Positions 20,205 through 30,090 of a stretch of 64,000 nt of DNA are shown in pieces. The notes under the pieces are model-generated. The model was not told where the DNA came from. It was given only the letters and a program-made list of their open reading frames with translations, and did no database searches. A program made the translations under genes and the position numbers. Source of the stretch: Porcincola intestinalis. GTDB taxonomy: Bacteria; Bacillota; Clostridia; Lachnospirales; Lachnospiraceae. The stretch lies in contig NZ_VULZ01000001.1 in assembly GCF_009696445.1 (NCBI RefSeq), positions 62,001 through 126,000 on the forward strand. Reading direction: 5' to 3'. Position 1 is the stretch's first letter. Each line of letters opens with the position of its first letter.

Positions 20205-22001
20205 TTATCTTCCGAACTGTGCGTCGTTGTTTCCGGAGCTTGTCTGCCACATCTCGAGCATGTTGATCGGGTCGTTGTAATCAGCAAACCATCCCTCACG
20301 AGCGAAGTCGAAGTTGCCGTTCTTTCTGTCGTTCAGGAAGACGTTCCACTCCTCGGAGTTGATCGTCATGTTGATGCCGATTGCTGCCAGATCCTGCTGC
20401 ATCGACTGAGCGACTGCGACATGTCCGGTACCATCGTTGGTCAGATACTCGATATTGATCGGAGTAGAGTCGGACAGCTTATTGTCGTCCGTGAACTCAT
20501 AGCCGGCATCCTCAAGGAGCTTGCGCGCCTCTGCGATGTTGTCATCGGTCGGGCCGGTTGTGCTCGGATCATAGTATCCGACTGCATCCTTGTCTCCGAA
20601 CTTCCAGGTCACCGGATAGGTGTAATCATCATCATTTGTGTCAAAGACACCACCCATTCCATCAGCCATACCATCCGGAATAAAGGTGCCTGCCGGCTCC
20701 TGTCCGGTCTGACCGACAGAATCAACGATCCACTGGCGGTCGATCAGCAGAGAGAAAGCCTTTCTCATCTCGGCAGCCTGCTCCGGTGTCTTGCCGTCGA
20801 ACAGAGAGCTGTTGACATTGAAGCACGCATAGTAGGTTCCAAGGTTCGGGATGATGTAGAAATCATCATTGTTGATGACGTTCGGGATCTCATCGTTCGG
20901 AACCGTATCGATGAACTGAAGAGATCCATCCTTGTATGCATTGTAGATCGCAGTGTCATCTGCGCTCAGCATGAAGTTGATCTTGTTCAGAGAAACCGCA
21001 TCTGCATTCCAGTAGTTCGGGTTCTTCTCATAGGTCATGGACTGATTGTGTGTCCAGGACGTCAGCGTAAACGGACCGGAACCGACAAAGCCAGCCTCAA
21101 GTGCCCATGCACCTGGGTTCTTTCCATCCGGATCAGCCTTCTCAATCGCCTGCTGCGGAACCGGGAAGAATGCCGGGAATGCGCACAGGTCAAGGAAGTA
21201 TGCGCAGGGCTTCGCAAGATGGACGGTGAAGGTTGAGCCATCATCGGATGCCTCGATGTCGAGGGTACCATCGTCCTTCTTTGCAACGTTCATGGAATCG
21301 ATCAGATAGCTGTAGTCCGCTGCAGTATCCGGGTTTGCCAGACGGTTCCAGCTGTAGACAACGTCGTTGGCATCCAGTGTATCGCCATCCGACCACTTCA
21401 GACCCGGCTTCATCTTGAAGGTATAGGTCAGTCCGTCTTCAGACTCCTGCGGCTCACCGTCAGCAAGCTCCGGGACAAGCTTATTGTCCTTGTCATATGC
21501 ATACAGCCCTGAGAAGTTCAGAATTGCGAGGCAGGCGCCATCAACCGTGGAGTTCAGCGCCGGATCCAGATGGTCCGGTTCAGAAGCCAGGTTAGCGTTC
21601 AGCTCATTGTTCGGCGCTGACATATATGCAAAATACTTGAATCCGAACAGGTTCGCGTAGAGGCCTGTGCAGTCCTTGTTCAGCATGTAGATGTCATTGT
21701 AGAAGTAGAGCGGAACGACTGCTCCGGTATCCATGAGCAGGTCTTCTGCCTTGTGCATCAGTGCCTTGCGGGCTTTCATGTCTGTCTCAGAGTAGATCTG
21801 GTTGATGAGGGAATTGTACTCATCCCAGTCCGGAGCAGCTGCGCTTGACTTTGTCGATGCAGCACCCTCCGTCGCACTCTCCGTTTCAGCTGTCGCAGCA
21901 GCTGCTTCTGTAGCAACTTCCGTCTCGCCTGCAAAAACAGGTGCAGCTGAAGAAAGTACCATTGCGCCCACAAGGAGCGCGGTGATCACACGATTCTTCA
22001 T
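20205..22001 (-). CDS. oppA: Oligopeptide-binding protein, apparently circularly permuted
   Basis: Family 5 extracellular binding protein of an oligopeptide ABC importer, 598 residues. Residues 1-24 are a Sec signal ending VFA, with no lipobox Cys. After an Ala/Glu/Thr linker, residues about 58-128 (starting DWDEYNSLINQIY, with LMHKAEDLLM, VPLYFYNDIY and FGFKYFAYMS) match what is normally the C-terminal end of OppA. The usual N-terminal sequence follows at about 132 (ELNANLASEPDHLDPALN) and the protein stops at NNDAQFGR, exactly where the moved segment would begin in relatives. All parts of the fold are present, in rotated order. TATAAT and a GCCGGC hairpin precede it; AGGAGG is its RBS. Confidence 0.93.
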   Translation of the reverse strand: MKNRVITALLVGAMVLSSAAPVFAGETEVATEAAAATAETESATEGAASTKSSAAAPDWDEYNSLINQIYSETDMKARKALMHKAEDLLMDTGAVVPLYFYNDIYMLNKDCTGLYANLFGFKYFAYMSAPNNELNANLASEPDHLDPALNSTVDGACLAILNFSGLYAYDKDNKLVPELADGEPQESEDGLTYTFKMKPGLKWSDGDTLDANDVVYSWNRLANPDTAADYSYLIDSMNVAKKDDGTLDIEASDDGSTFTVHLAKPCAYFLDLCAFPAFFPVPQQAIEKADPDGKNPGAWALEAGFVGSGPFTLTSWTHNQSMTYEKNPNYWNADAVSLNKINFMLSADDTAIYNAYKDGSLQFIDTVPNDEIPNVINNDDFYIIPNLGTYYACFNVNSSLFDGKTPEQAAEMRKAFSLLIDRQWIVDSVGQTGQEPAGTFIPDGMADGMGGVFDTNDDDYTYPVTWKFGDKDAVGYYDPSTTGPTDDNIAEARKLLEDAGYEFTDDNKLSDSTPINIEYLTNDGTGHVAVAQSMQQDLAAIGINMTINSEEWNVFLNDRKNGNFDFAREGWFADYNDPINMLEMWQTSSGNNDAQFGR

Positions 22002-22142
22002 TCAAACTTCCTCCTGGTTCGTGTAATGCCGGCGTTTGGCCGGCGCCAATAGGGTTATTTCTATGATTATACCGCAGTCTGCTGTAAAAATAAAGCCGAT
22101 TACGATTAACCATACAAATTATTACGGTATGCCTTCCGTCCC

Positions 22143-23123
22143 TTATTTGTTCCAGCAGGCGACCATATGTCCGCCTCCTCTGTCTGTGAGCGGAGGCATC
22201 TTTGCCTTGCACTCGTCGGTTGCGTATCTGCAGCGGGTCCTGAAAGGACAACCCGACGGCATGTTCAGCGGGCTTGGGACATCTCCTTCCAGGATGATCC
22301 GTTTTCGCTCCTTCGCCTGCTTCGGGTCCGGGTACGGGACTGCCGAAAGCAGGGACTGGGTATACGGATGAATCGGGTTACTGTTGAGCTCGTTGGAGTC
22401 TGCAGTCTCCACCATCCGTCCCAGATACATAACAGCGATCCGCTTTGAGATATGATGCACGACCAGAAGATCATGGGCAATAAACAGATACGCGACCCCC
22501 AGCTGCTTCTGCAGATCCTCGAACATATTGATAACCTGTGCCTGGATCGAGACGTCCAGTGCGGAGACGGCCTCATCGCAGACGATGAAGCGCGGATTCG
22601 TCGCAAGGGCACGGGCAATCCCGATTCTCTGGCGCTGACCACCGGAAAACTCATGTGCATAGCGCGTCGCGTGCTCCGCATTCAGCCCGACCAGCTCCAT
22701 CAGATGGAGGATCTTGTCTCTCCTGTCCTGTCTGGACGTATACAGCTTGTGGACATCCAGTGGCTCGCCAATGATATCCTCGACCGTCATACGTGGATTC
22801 AGAGAAGAATACGGATCCTGGAAAACCATCTGCATATCTTTCCTCAGTCCACCAATCGATTTCGCGTCGACCTTCTTCCCGTCAAAATAAACTTCTCCGC
22901 CTGTCGGGTTGTAAAGGCGCAGGAGCGTGCGCCCGACCGTCGTCTTGCCACAGCCGGACTCTCCGACCAGCCCGAGTGTCTCGCCCGGTCTGATATCGAA
23001 CGATACGCCGTCAACCGCCTTCAGCGGCTTGGAGTGAAACCATCCCGTCTTGACCGGGAAATACATCTTCATATCATGTGCCTGGACCAGATACTGACTG
23101 TCCGGCGTGAACTTTTCTTCCAT
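22143..23123 (-). CDS. oppF: Oligopeptide ABC transporter ATPase OppF
   Basis: 326-residue cytoplasmic ATPase. Walker [11 protein letters not shown]-loop [13 protein letters not shown], signature FSGGQRQR and Walker [13 protein letters not shown] are all present, followed by the oligopeptide-transporter C-terminal extension with the Cys-rich [11 protein letters not shown]. The start at 23123 has AGGAGG 8 bases upstream; an ATG at 23171 inside oppD has a poor box. It follows oppD by 13 bases and is followed by oppA after 141 bases that contain a likely separate oppA promoter. Confidence 0.95.
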   Translation of the reverse strand: MEEKFTPDSQYLVQAHDMKMYFPVKTGWFHSKPLKAVDGVSFDIRPGETLGLVGESGCGKTTVGRTLLRLYNPTGGEVYFDGKKVDAKSIGGLRKDMQMVFQDPYSSLNPRMTVEDIIGEPLDVHKLYTSRQDRRDKILHLMELVGLNAEHATRYAHEFSGGQRQRIGIARALATNPRFIVCDEAVSALDVSIQAQVINMFEDLQKQLGVAYLFIAHDLLVVHHISKRIAVMYLGRMVETADSNELNSNPIHPYTQSLLSAVPYPDPKQAKERKRIILEGDVPSPLNMPSGCPFRTRCRYATDECKAKMPPLTDRGGGHMVACWNK

Positions 23124-23136
23124 CCTCTGCGCCTCC

Positions 23137-24198
23137 TCAGTCTTTTCCGGAACCTGCACCAGCAGTGTCATCAGCCTTCAGCGATCTGCCGCTGTCACCC
23201 GTAAAATTGATCATCCCGGCTTCCGCTTCCTTCTTCACCGCCATCCAGCAGGAAGCCAGATGACCGTCGACCGTTCTTGTCTCCGGCGGAACCTGCTCCA
23301 GGCAGATCTTCATCGCCGCATCGCATCTCGGGCAGAATGCACAGCCTTTCGGGAGATTCAACAGATTGATCGGTGTTCCGGAAATCGGCACCAGTCTCTG
23401 GCCGATCTTGTCAACACTCGGGATTGATCGCAGAAGTCCCTTCGTGTATTCATGTGCCGGACGATAGAAGATGTCCTCCGCCGTCCCTCTCTCGCAGACC
23501 CGTCCGCCGTACATAACAATGATTTCATCCGCCATCTGCGCAATGACACCAAGATCATGAGTGACAATGATGATAGCCATCCCCATCTTCTTCTGAAGAT
23601 CCTTCATCAGTTCCAGGATCTGCGCCTGGATGGTGACATCCAGCGCTGTCGTCGGCTCATCCGCGATCAGGATGTCCGGCTCACAGGCAAGTGCCATGGC
23701 GATCATAACTCTCTGGCGCATGCCGCCCGAGAACTCGAACGGATATTGGTGAATTCGCTTCTCCGGCTCATTGACTCCGACAAGCTTCAGCATCTCGATC
23801 GCGCGTTCCTCGGCAGCCTTCCCCTTCCGGTCAGTATGAAGCTTGATCGCCTCCTCCAGCTGCCAGCCGATCGTGAAGACCGGGTTCAGGGAAGTCATCG
23901 GGTCCTGGAAGATAATCGAACACTTCTTTCCGCGGAAGTCCCTCATCTTCGACTCTGGCCACTTCGTAATGTCTTCGCCCCGGAATAGAACCTTTCCGGA
24001 TTTGATCGAGCCATTCTTCTCAAGAATCTGCATGATGGAATAGGCTGTGACGGACTTACCGGAGCCGGACTCACCGACGATTCCAAGCGTCTTGCCTTCT
24101 TCCAAATTGAATGTTACACCGTTGACTGCCATCACTTCGCCATGATCGGTCGTAAAGGAAGTGTGCAGATCCTGTACGGACAGAATATTTTCAGCCAT
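23137..24198 (-). CDS. oppD: Oligopeptide ABC transporter ATPase OppD
   Basis: 353-residue partner ATPase of OppF. Walker [10 protein letters not shown]-loop [12 protein letters not shown], signature FSGGMRQR, Walker [13 protein letters not shown] and the C-terminal Fe-S-type extension with [14 protein letters not shown] are visible. The last 25 residues are an unusual Gly/Ser/Ala tail. It starts 5 bases after oppC. Confidence 0.95.
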   Translation of the reverse strand: MAENILSVQDLHTSFTTDHGEVMAVNGVTFNLEEGKTLGIVGESGSGKSVTAYSIMQILEKNGSIKSGKVLFRGEDITKWPESKMRDFRGKKCSIIFQDPMTSLNPVFTIGWQLEEAIKLHTDRKGKAAEERAIEMLKLVGVNEPEKRIHQYPFEFSGGMRQRVMIAMALACEPDILIADEPTTALDVTIQAQILELMKDLQKKMGMAIIIVTHDLGVIAQMADEIIVMYGGRVCERGTAEDIFYRPAHEYTKGLLRSIPSVDKIGQRLVPISGTPINLLNLPKGCAFCPRCDAAMKICLEQVPPETRTVDGHLASCWMAVKKEAEAGMINFTGDSGRSLKADDTAGAGSGKD

Positions 24199-24203
24199 CT
24201 TCC

Positions 24204-25292
24204 TTACCTCCGCAGCTTCGGATCAAACGCGTCGCGCAGACCATCTCCAAGCAGATTAAAGGCAAGCGTGATGAGCGCGATCATGATTGACGGGAATATC
24301 AGTTTATAGGTATATGTCGTGATGCCGGACCTTGCCGCAGAAGCAAGGGATCCCAGAGACGGCATCGGCGCCTTCACGCCCAGTCCGATGAAGCTCAGGA
24401 AGGACTCGGTGAAGATTGCGGACGGAATCTGCAGGGCAGCGGAAATGATGATGACGCTGATACAGTTCGGCAGGATATGTTTGCGGATGATATGGCTGCT
24501 CTTCGCTCCGGAAACCCTTGCTGCAAGCACATAGTCGTTCTGCTTGATCGTCAGGATCTGTCCTCTGACCAGTCTTGCCATCCCGACCCAGTACAGAAGT
24601 CCAAACACAATGAACAGAGAAATCATATTGGTTCCCAGGCGGGCAAGCAGGCCGTTCCCAGTTGGCTTGATGATCTCATTCAAAACGACAGACAGCAGGA
24701 TGATCATCAGAAGATCCGGAAGCGAATAGATCACATCGACAATCCGCATCATGATCAGGTCGACCTTTCCGCCAAAATATCCGGAAATGGAGCCGTACAG
24801 GATTCCAATGATCAGGACGATCAGAGCAGCGAACACACCGACGGTCAGGGAGATTCTGGTGCCATAGATGACACGAATGAAGTAATCTCGCCCAAGCTCA
24901 TCCGTTCCCATGATGTGCGGGAATACCTTTCCGCCCTGTGCCATGTACTGCTGTTCCATCTTTGAATAGGTAAATGGAGCAAGATTGGTTGCGCTCTTGT
25001 CTCTTCTGCCGTTGACCGTGATGATCTCAGAATAGCTGTAGGGCACGACACGCGGTGCGATCAGAATCGTCGCGATGATGGCGATCAGAACAATGATGCT
25101 GAAAACGGCGAGTGGGTTCTTCATCAGCCGCCTCATGCCGTCACGGAAGAATGAGGTCGACTCACTCATGACATCGGCCTGCTTCTTCTCCTCATCCGTT
25201 GCTTTTTCGAACTTTGACACATCGAGCTGGAGCGAAAGAGGATGCTTCTTCGGTGTCTTGTCCGGGCTGTATGGTTCGGTACTGATACCCAT
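24204..25292 (-). CDS. oppC: Oligopeptide ABC transporter permease OppC
   Basis: 362-residue inner-membrane permease. One N-terminal membrane segment after a charged cytoplasmic stretch of about 60 residues, then the five-helix BPD core with the EAA-type loop (VLAARVSGAKSSHIIRKHILPN). The periplasmic loop before the core carries GTDELGRDYFIRVIYGTRISL, the OppC hallmark. The start is 12 bases after oppB. Confidence 0.95.
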   Translation of the reverse strand: MGISTEPYSPDKTPKKHPLSLQLDVSKFEKATDEEKKQADVMSESTSFFRDGMRRLMKNPLAVFSIIVLIAIIATILIAPRVVPYSYSEIITVNGRRDKSATNLAPFTYSKMEQQYMAQGGKVFPHIMGTDELGRDYFIRVIYGTRISLTVGVFAALIVLIIGILYGSISGYFGGKVDLIMMRIVDVIYSLPDLLMIILLSVVLNEIIKPTGNGLLARLGTNMISLFIVFGLLYWVGMARLVRGQILTIKQNDYVLAARVSGAKSSHIIRKHILPNCISVIIISAALQIPSAIFTESFLSFIGLGVKAPMPSLGSLASAARSGITTYTYKLIFPSIMIALITLAFNLLGDGLRDAFDPKLRR

Positions 25293-25304
25293 GATTTTCC
25301 TCCT

Positions 25305-26216
25305 TTACTCAAGTGTAATGCGTGGATCGATCAGCTTGTAGACGATATCCGTGATCAGATTCATCGTGACCATGAAGACCGCCAGGAAGATCGTCACGCC
25401 CATGATCATCGGATAATCGCGGTTCGTGATGCTCTGGACAAATTCATTGCCTAGACCGCCGACCGTGAAGATCTGCTCTACAACCAGTGACCCTGTCAGA
25501 ACAGACGCGATCATCGGTCCTACATAGGTTACGACCGGAATCAGAGCATTGCGGAGAGTGTGTACAAACAAAACCTTTCCCTCGCGCACACCTTTTGCTC
25601 TTGCTGTCCGGACATAGTCCTGTCCGAGGACATCCAGCATCGAGGTCTTTGTCAGTCTTGTGATATAGGCAGCCGGATATGCCGCCAGCGACAGCACCGG
25701 CAGAATCAGGCTCTGATGCTGCGGACTCCATGCCTGCACCCAGCCAAGCTTCACGGAGAAGATAACCAGCAGGAAAGAGCCGAGCACAAAGCTGGGAAGT
25801 GACGTAAACAGGGTTGATATAAATATAATCACCCGGTCCGGCCACTTGTTCCGCTGCAGGGCCGCGATGCTTCCGAAGAAAACACCCTCCACGACAGCCA
25901 GAAGGACCGCCAGGATTCCCATCTTTGCAGAAACCTTGAACTTGGAATTGATGGTTGCAGAGATCTCACGACCGGTCTTCGCCGATACGCCGAAATCACC
26001 GTGCGCGATATTCTTCATGTAAAGAAGAAACTGCTCTCCGACCGGCTTATCCAGATTAAAACGCTTCTCGAGCGCCGCCTGAACCTCCGGAGACTTGGCT
26101 TTCTCGCCGCTGAACGGTCCTCCCGGGATCGCATTCATCGTGAAGAATGTAATCAGACATACGATGAAGATCGTTGCAATGGCAAGAAGAATTCGCTTGA
26201 CAATGTACTTGAACAT
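25305..26216 (-). CDS. oppB: Oligopeptide ABC transporter permease OppB
   Basis: 303-residue permease, first gene of the opp operon. An N-terminal membrane segment is followed by GGPFSGEKA, typical of OppB/DppB, then the multi-helix core with the EAA loop (YVRTARAKGVREGKVLFVHTLRNALIP). A strong sigma-A promoter lies 43 bases upstream of the start. Confidence 0.95.
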   Translation of the reverse strand: MFKYIVKRILLAIATIFIVCLITFFTMNAIPGGPFSGEKAKSPEVQAALEKRFNLDKPVGEQFLLYMKNIAHGDFGVSAKTGREISATINSKFKVSAKMGILAVLLAVVEGVFFGSIAALQRNKWPDRVIIFISTLFTSLPSFVLGSFLLVIFSVKLGWVQAWSPQHQSLILPVLSLAAYPAAYITRLTKTSMLDVLGQDYVRTARAKGVREGKVLFVHTLRNALIPVVTYVGPMIASVLTGSLVVEQIFTVGGLGNEFVQSITNRDYPMIMGVTIFLAVFMVTMNLITDIVYKLIDPRITLE

Positions 26217-26258
26217 GTTCAGACCTTTCTCCTTTGTAAAAAGTTGTCAATACGCTTC

Positions 26259-26287
26259 ATTATAAAGTTCTTCAAAATCACAGTCAA
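26259..26287 (-). promoter_or_regulatory. Sigma-A promoter of the opp operon
   Basis: TTGACT, 17 bp, TATAAT on the minus strand, close to consensus and 43 bases before the oppB start. It lies in the 219-bp gap shared with the divergent dipeptidase gene. Confidence 0.85.
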
Positions 26288-26392
26288 CGTAAATGTTTCA
26301 CAGAATTGACATATATACCGCATTGTTTTGTCTTTGTGTGTTAGAATAAGGACATCGCTGGAAGGTTTCCGGCTGTACAATTCACCAACCTT

Positions 26393-26410
26393 GGCAGCGA
26401 AAGCGCTGCC
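26393..26410 (+). promoter_or_regulatory. Hairpin in the dipeptidase leader
   Basis: GGCAGCG and CGCTGCC, 7 bp arms around AAAG, ending 11 bases before the AGGAGG ribosome binding site. It could stabilise the mRNA or hinder translation. The symmetric sequence could also be an operator. Confidence 0.4.
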
Positions 26411-26435
26411 AGGCAGCATTCAGGAGGTATTCTTC

Positions 26436-28055
26436 ATGTCCTGTACAACCATACTTGTAGGAAAAGATGCATCATATGACGGAAGTACCATGATTGCGCG
26501 CAATGACGACTCCGGTGCGGGCCATTTCACCCCGAAGAAGATGGTCGTTCTGCCCGCCAGAGAGGGCGATACGGAATACACCTCCGTTCTCTCACACGTA
26601 AAGGTCTCTCTTCCGTACAAGGCGTACCGGTGTACGATCATGCCGAACGCCGTCAAGGGCAAGGGGCTCTGGGGAGCCTGCGGCGTCAACGAAAAGGAAG
26701 TCGGCATGACGGCCACCGAAACCATCACATCCAATCCGCGCGTGCTCGGTGCAGACCCGCTTGTGGAATATCAGCCGGCGGACGATACACATCCGGAAGT
26801 ACCAGGCGGAATCGGCGAGGAGGACCTCGTCATTCTGACACTCCCTTATATCAACTCTGCCCGCGAAGGCGTCCAGCGTCTCGGTGCTCTGCTTGAAAAG
26901 TACGGCACCTATGAGATGAACGGAATTGCATTTTCAGATAAAGATGAGATCTGGTGGCTCGAAACCATCGGTGGCCACCACTGGATGGCAAGGCGTGTGC
27001 CGGACGACAGCTACGTCGTCATGCCGAACCAGCTGGGGATTGACGAGTTTGATTTCGAGGATGCACTCGGAGAGCAGGCGGACTTTATGTGCTCCAGTGA
27101 TCTTCTGGAATTCGTGGAACGGTACCACCTCGACCTCACCCAGTATTTCAATGACGAGCTGGAGCTTGAGGAGGACGACGAGGATCCGGACAATACTGCC
27201 AGCGATGTGATTGACTTCCGCCGTGGATTTGATGACGATTCAGACACGAACAGCGAGGACGATGAATCAGACCAGGCTCTCTCGGAATTCGACCCGCGCG
27301 CGGCCTTTGGCAGCCACGATGATGCCGACCATGTCTACAACACGCCCCGTGCCTGGTTCATGCTGCGCTACTTCAATCCGACCGACTTCGTCTGGGACGG
27401 TCCGGATGCCGATTACAAACCCGAGTCAGATGATCTCCCGTGGTGCCTGGTCCCGGAGAAAAAGATCACCCCGGAGGATGTGAAGTATGTACTGAGCTCC
27501 CATTTTCAGGGAACTCCCTACGATCCGTACAAGAGCTATGGGGATAAGTCGCTTGCCGGCGCCTACCGTTCAATCGGCATCAACCGGAATGATTTTCTCG
27601 GTTTTATCCAGATCCGCCCCTATATGCCGAAGGGCAGCCGTGCCATCGAGTGGGTGGCATTTGCATCCAATGCCTTCAACGCGATGATCCCGCTGTATCC
27701 GCAGGTGGACCGCTTCCCGGATTATCTGTCAAACACGACCGGCAAGGTCTCCACCGACAATTTCTACTGGACCTCCCGCCTGATCGCAGCGCTCTCTGAT
27801 GCCGGTTTCCGAAAAAACCAGAATCACATCGAACGCTACCAGCTCCTTGTTCAGTCAAAGGCAAACCGGATCATCAATACAACCGATGACGAGCTGCGTG
27901 TTCTCGGTGATCCGGAGATGGTCCGGAAGGTTCAGGAGAAAGCGAACGCGGCTGTCGCAGAGCTCGCCAGCAAAGCTGCTTCGGACACACTCAGGCAGGT
28001 ACTGGATGAGACGAGCAATCTGATGAAGAACCAGTTTGCCCGCTCAGACGCCTGA
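26436..28055 (+). CDS. C69-family dipeptidase (PepD-like)
   Basis: 539-residue Ntn-hydrolase-type dipeptidase. The nucleophile Cys3 lies at the very N-terminus (MSCTTILVGK), as in family members that need no propeptide, and the following DGSTMIARNDD is the family signature. The start at 26436 has AGGAGG 8 bases upstream. The protein is longer than the usual 460-480 residues because of a very acidic stretch of about 50 residues (about 245-300, rich in D/E) in the middle. It is divergent from opp, so imported peptides and a cytoplasmic dipeptidase are neighbours. No signal peptide is visible. Confidence 0.9.
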   Translation: MSCTTILVGKDASYDGSTMIARNDDSGAGHFTPKKMVVLPAREGDTEYTSVLSHVKVSLPYKAYRCTIMPNAVKGKGLWGACGVNEKEVGMTATETITSNPRVLGADPLVEYQPADDTHPEVPGGIGEEDLVILTLPYINSAREGVQRLGALLEKYGTYEMNGIAFSDKDEIWWLETIGGHHWMARRVPDDSYVVMPNQLGIDEFDFEDALGEQADFMCSSDLLEFVERYHLDLTQYFNDELELEEDDEDPDNTASDVIDFRRGFDDDSDTNSEDDESDQALSEFDPRAAFGSHDDADHVYNTPRAWFMLRYFNPTDFVWDGPDADYKPESDDLPWCLVPEKKITPEDVKYVLSSHFQGTPYDPYKSYGDKSLAGAYRSIGINRNDFLGFIQIRPYMPKGSRAIEWVAFASNAFNAMIPLYPQVDRFPDYLSNTTGKVSTDNFYWTSRLIAALSDAGFRKNQNHIERYQLLVQSKANRIINTTDDELRVLGDPEMVRKVQEKANAAVAELASKAASDTLRQVLDETSNLMKNQFARSDA

Positions 28056-28153
28056 GCTCTTCCGGTGCTGGCACAGCGTCTCTTTAAATGTTCTGCCCAG
28101 GTGTCATGATATACAACCAAGCTTGCATCTTGGTTCCCGGCTCATCGCTTCCC

Positions 28154-28192
28154 AAAAAAGCGGCATCCCGCCCGACGCGGGATGCCGCTTTC
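28154..28192 (-). terminator. Terminator after the glucosaminidase gene
   Basis: GCGGCATCCCGC pairs perfectly with GCGGGATGCCGC around a 5-base loop, followed on the minus strand by TTTTTT. It lies in the convergent gap with the dipeptidase gene and may serve both. Confidence 0.88.
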
Positions 28193-28238
28193 TGCCGCCC
28201 GGATGACCCATCCGGCAGCCTTTCCAGTTTTCTTTTTC

Positions 28239-29234
28239 TTACTTTGCGTATTTTGTCAGACCGTTCTGACTGATGATCTGCAGCAGGGCCGATGTATATC
28301 CGCCTGCCTGCGCATATCCGCCGTTTCCGATGCGGCTGGCATATGTGTAATAATTCCGGCATCCGATCAGGCTCGGGAAATACTTCCGGATATAGGCATT
28401 GTATCCCTCCATGCTCTCCGCCTCGCTGCTATATCTTCCTCCGTAGATGCCAAAGAGATTGTTGTGCGGTTTCACGGAACCATAACCTGTCTCCAGGATC
28501 GCCTGGGCCACCGTGACTGTTGCAAGGATATTGTTCTTTCTCTGATTGTGCCTTGCCATCTCCCCGATGCGGCTCACAAAGCTGCCGGTCCCGCCGGCAT
28601 ACCTGCACCCGGTGAAAACGCCCTCCTGGTTGAAGACGCAGGAAATGCCATTGACTTTCTTCGTGCATCCGGCATATGCTCGTCCAACTGCTCCTGCCCC
28701 TCCCGTCTCAGAGAAGTAGTACTCTTTCCCGCCAATCGTCTGCCAGCCTGTCAGAAGGCTGCCCTTCCGGCTCCCAGAGGTCCTTCCATAATACTTCCGC
28801 CCGCCGACATGGATCCAACCGGTTGTCATTCTGTGGTCTTCGCTGTAGTAGTACCATCTGGCCCCGGACTTCACAAAGCCCTGCCGGACAGCGGCTGTCT
28901 TCTTTGCGGCTGCCTTCTTCGTTGAAGCGGCCTTCTTTTTCGAGACAGAGTTCTTCTTGGAACCCTTGTTTGAGCCTTTCGCCTTTGTACTTTTTCCGGT
29001 ATTTTTCTTTTTATTGCTTTTTGAGGTCTTTGTCTTCTTTTTTACCGACTTCTTTGTAGTCGTCTTTTTCCGGGAAGTCTTCTTCGAGGTTTTTTGATTC
29101 TCAGCCGCTGCCGCAAAGGTGACCTGCGTCTGATTGAGAGCGGGCCATTCCGACAGACCGGCCAGCGTCATTGCCATCAGGACTGCGGCAGCCAGCGTTC
29201 TGACACGGCAGCACCTGTGATGAACCATTTTCAT
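28239..29234 (-). CDS. Secreted glucosaminidase-type peptidoglycan hydrolase
   Basis: 331 residues. A signal peptide (about 1-42) is followed by a strongly basic, low-complexity stretch (about 45-115, almost only K, T, S, G, A). Then come three aromatic/Gly binding repeats (WYYYSEDHRMTTGW, YYGRTSGSRKGSLLTGW, YYFSETGGAG) and a C-terminal glucosaminidase domain with the catalytic-Glu segment AQAILETGYG and NNLFGIYGG. The family cuts GlcNAc-MurNAc bonds. The Lys-rich stretch may bind teichoic acid or DNA. AAGGAGGG lies 5 bases before the ATG. Confidence 0.88.
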   Translation of the reverse strand: MKMVHHRCCRVRTLAAAVLMAMTLAGLSEWPALNQTQVTFAAAAENQKTSKKTSRKKTTTKKSVKKKTKTSKSNKKKNTGKSTKAKGSNKGSKKNSVSKKKAASTKKAAAKKTAAVRQGFVKSGARWYYYSEDHRMTTGWIHVGGRKYYGRTSGSRKGSLLTGWQTIGGKEYYFSETGGAGAVGRAYAGCTKKVNGISCVFNQEGVFTGCRYAGGTGSFVSRIGEMARHNQRKNNILATVTVAQAILETGYGSVKPHNNLFGIYGGRYSSEAESMEGYNAYIRKYFPSLIGCRNYYTYASRIGNGGYAQAGGYTSALLQIISQNGLTKYAK

Positions 29235-29264
29235 ACTGACCCTCCTTAATCGAATTCACTCGAT

Positions 29265-29293
29265 ATGTTACAATGCTATTAAGGAATTGTCAA
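29265..29293 (-). promoter_or_regulatory. Sigma-A promoter of the glucosaminidase gene
   Basis: TTGACA, 17 bp, TAACAT on the minus strand, about 30 bases before the start codon. Confidence 0.75.
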
Positions 29294-29337
29294 TATTTGG
29301 TGCCTTTGATGCCGTTTTACTGGTCATTTTACCAGCT

Positions 29338-30090
29338 TCACAGAACCTTGCTCAGGAAATCCTTCGTCCGCCTCTCCAGCGGGTTGGACAGCACTTCGCG
29401 CGGGTCTCCCTGCTCGACAATATAACCGCCATCCATGAACAGCAGCCGGTCGCCGACCTCTCTTGCGAAGCCCATTTCATGAGTGACCACCACCATGGTC
29501 ATACCCTCGGAGGCCAGCTCCTTCATGACCTCGAGCACCTCCCCGACCATCTCCGGATCAAGCGCAGAGGTCGGTTCATCAAAGAGCATAATATCCGGGT
29601 GCATGCAGAGTGCCCGTGCAATCGCAACACGCTGCTGCTGTCCGCCGGAGAGCTGGTCCGGATACGCATGCGCCTTCTCGTCCATGCCGACTTTTTTCAG
29701 CATCTGCATGGCGGTTTGTTCCATCCGCACCTTGTCGCCCTTTTTCAGCTCCAGTGGTGCCATCATCAGGTTCTTCAGAACGTCCATGTGCGGAAAGAGA
29801 TTGAAATGCTGAAAAACCATCCCGATATTCTGGCGGACATGATTGATATCTGTCCGTCTGTCCAGGATATTTTTCCCATCCACTGTGATCTCTCCACCGG
29901 TAGCCGTCTCCAGCCGATTCAGACATCTGAGAAATGTCGACTTGCCGGATCCCGATGGACCGATCACGACAACGACCTCCCCCTCGTGAACATCGACTGA
30001 AATATCCTTCAGTACCTCCAGCTTCCCGAAGGACTTGCTCAGATGAGAAACATGAATCTTGACATTTTCCTCAGACTGCTTTTCTGCCAC
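29338..30090 (-). CDS. Polar amino acid ABC transporter ATPase (GlnQ/HisP type)
   Basis: 250-residue ATPase. Walker [11 protein letters not shown]-loop [13 protein letters not shown], signature LSGGQQQR and Walker [15 protein letters not shown] identify the PAAT class. The start is the GTG at 30090 (VAEKQSEEN): AGGAGG lies 7 bases upstream inside the permease gene, giving a 20-base overlap and translational coupling. An ATG further upstream would lie deep in the permease gene. Confidence 0.93.
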   Translation of the reverse strand: MAEKQSEENVKIHVSHLSKSFGKLEVLKDISVDVHEGEVVVVIGPSGSGKSTFLRCLNRLETATGGEITVDGKNILDRRTDINHVRQNIGMVFQHFNLFPHMDVLKNLMMAPLELKKGDKVRMEQTAMQMLKKVGMDEKAHAYPDQLSGGQQQRVAIARALCMHPDIMLFDEPTSALDPEMVGEVLEVMKELASEGMTMVVVTHEMGFAREVGDRLLFMDGGYIVEQGDPREVLSNPLERRTKDFLSKVL

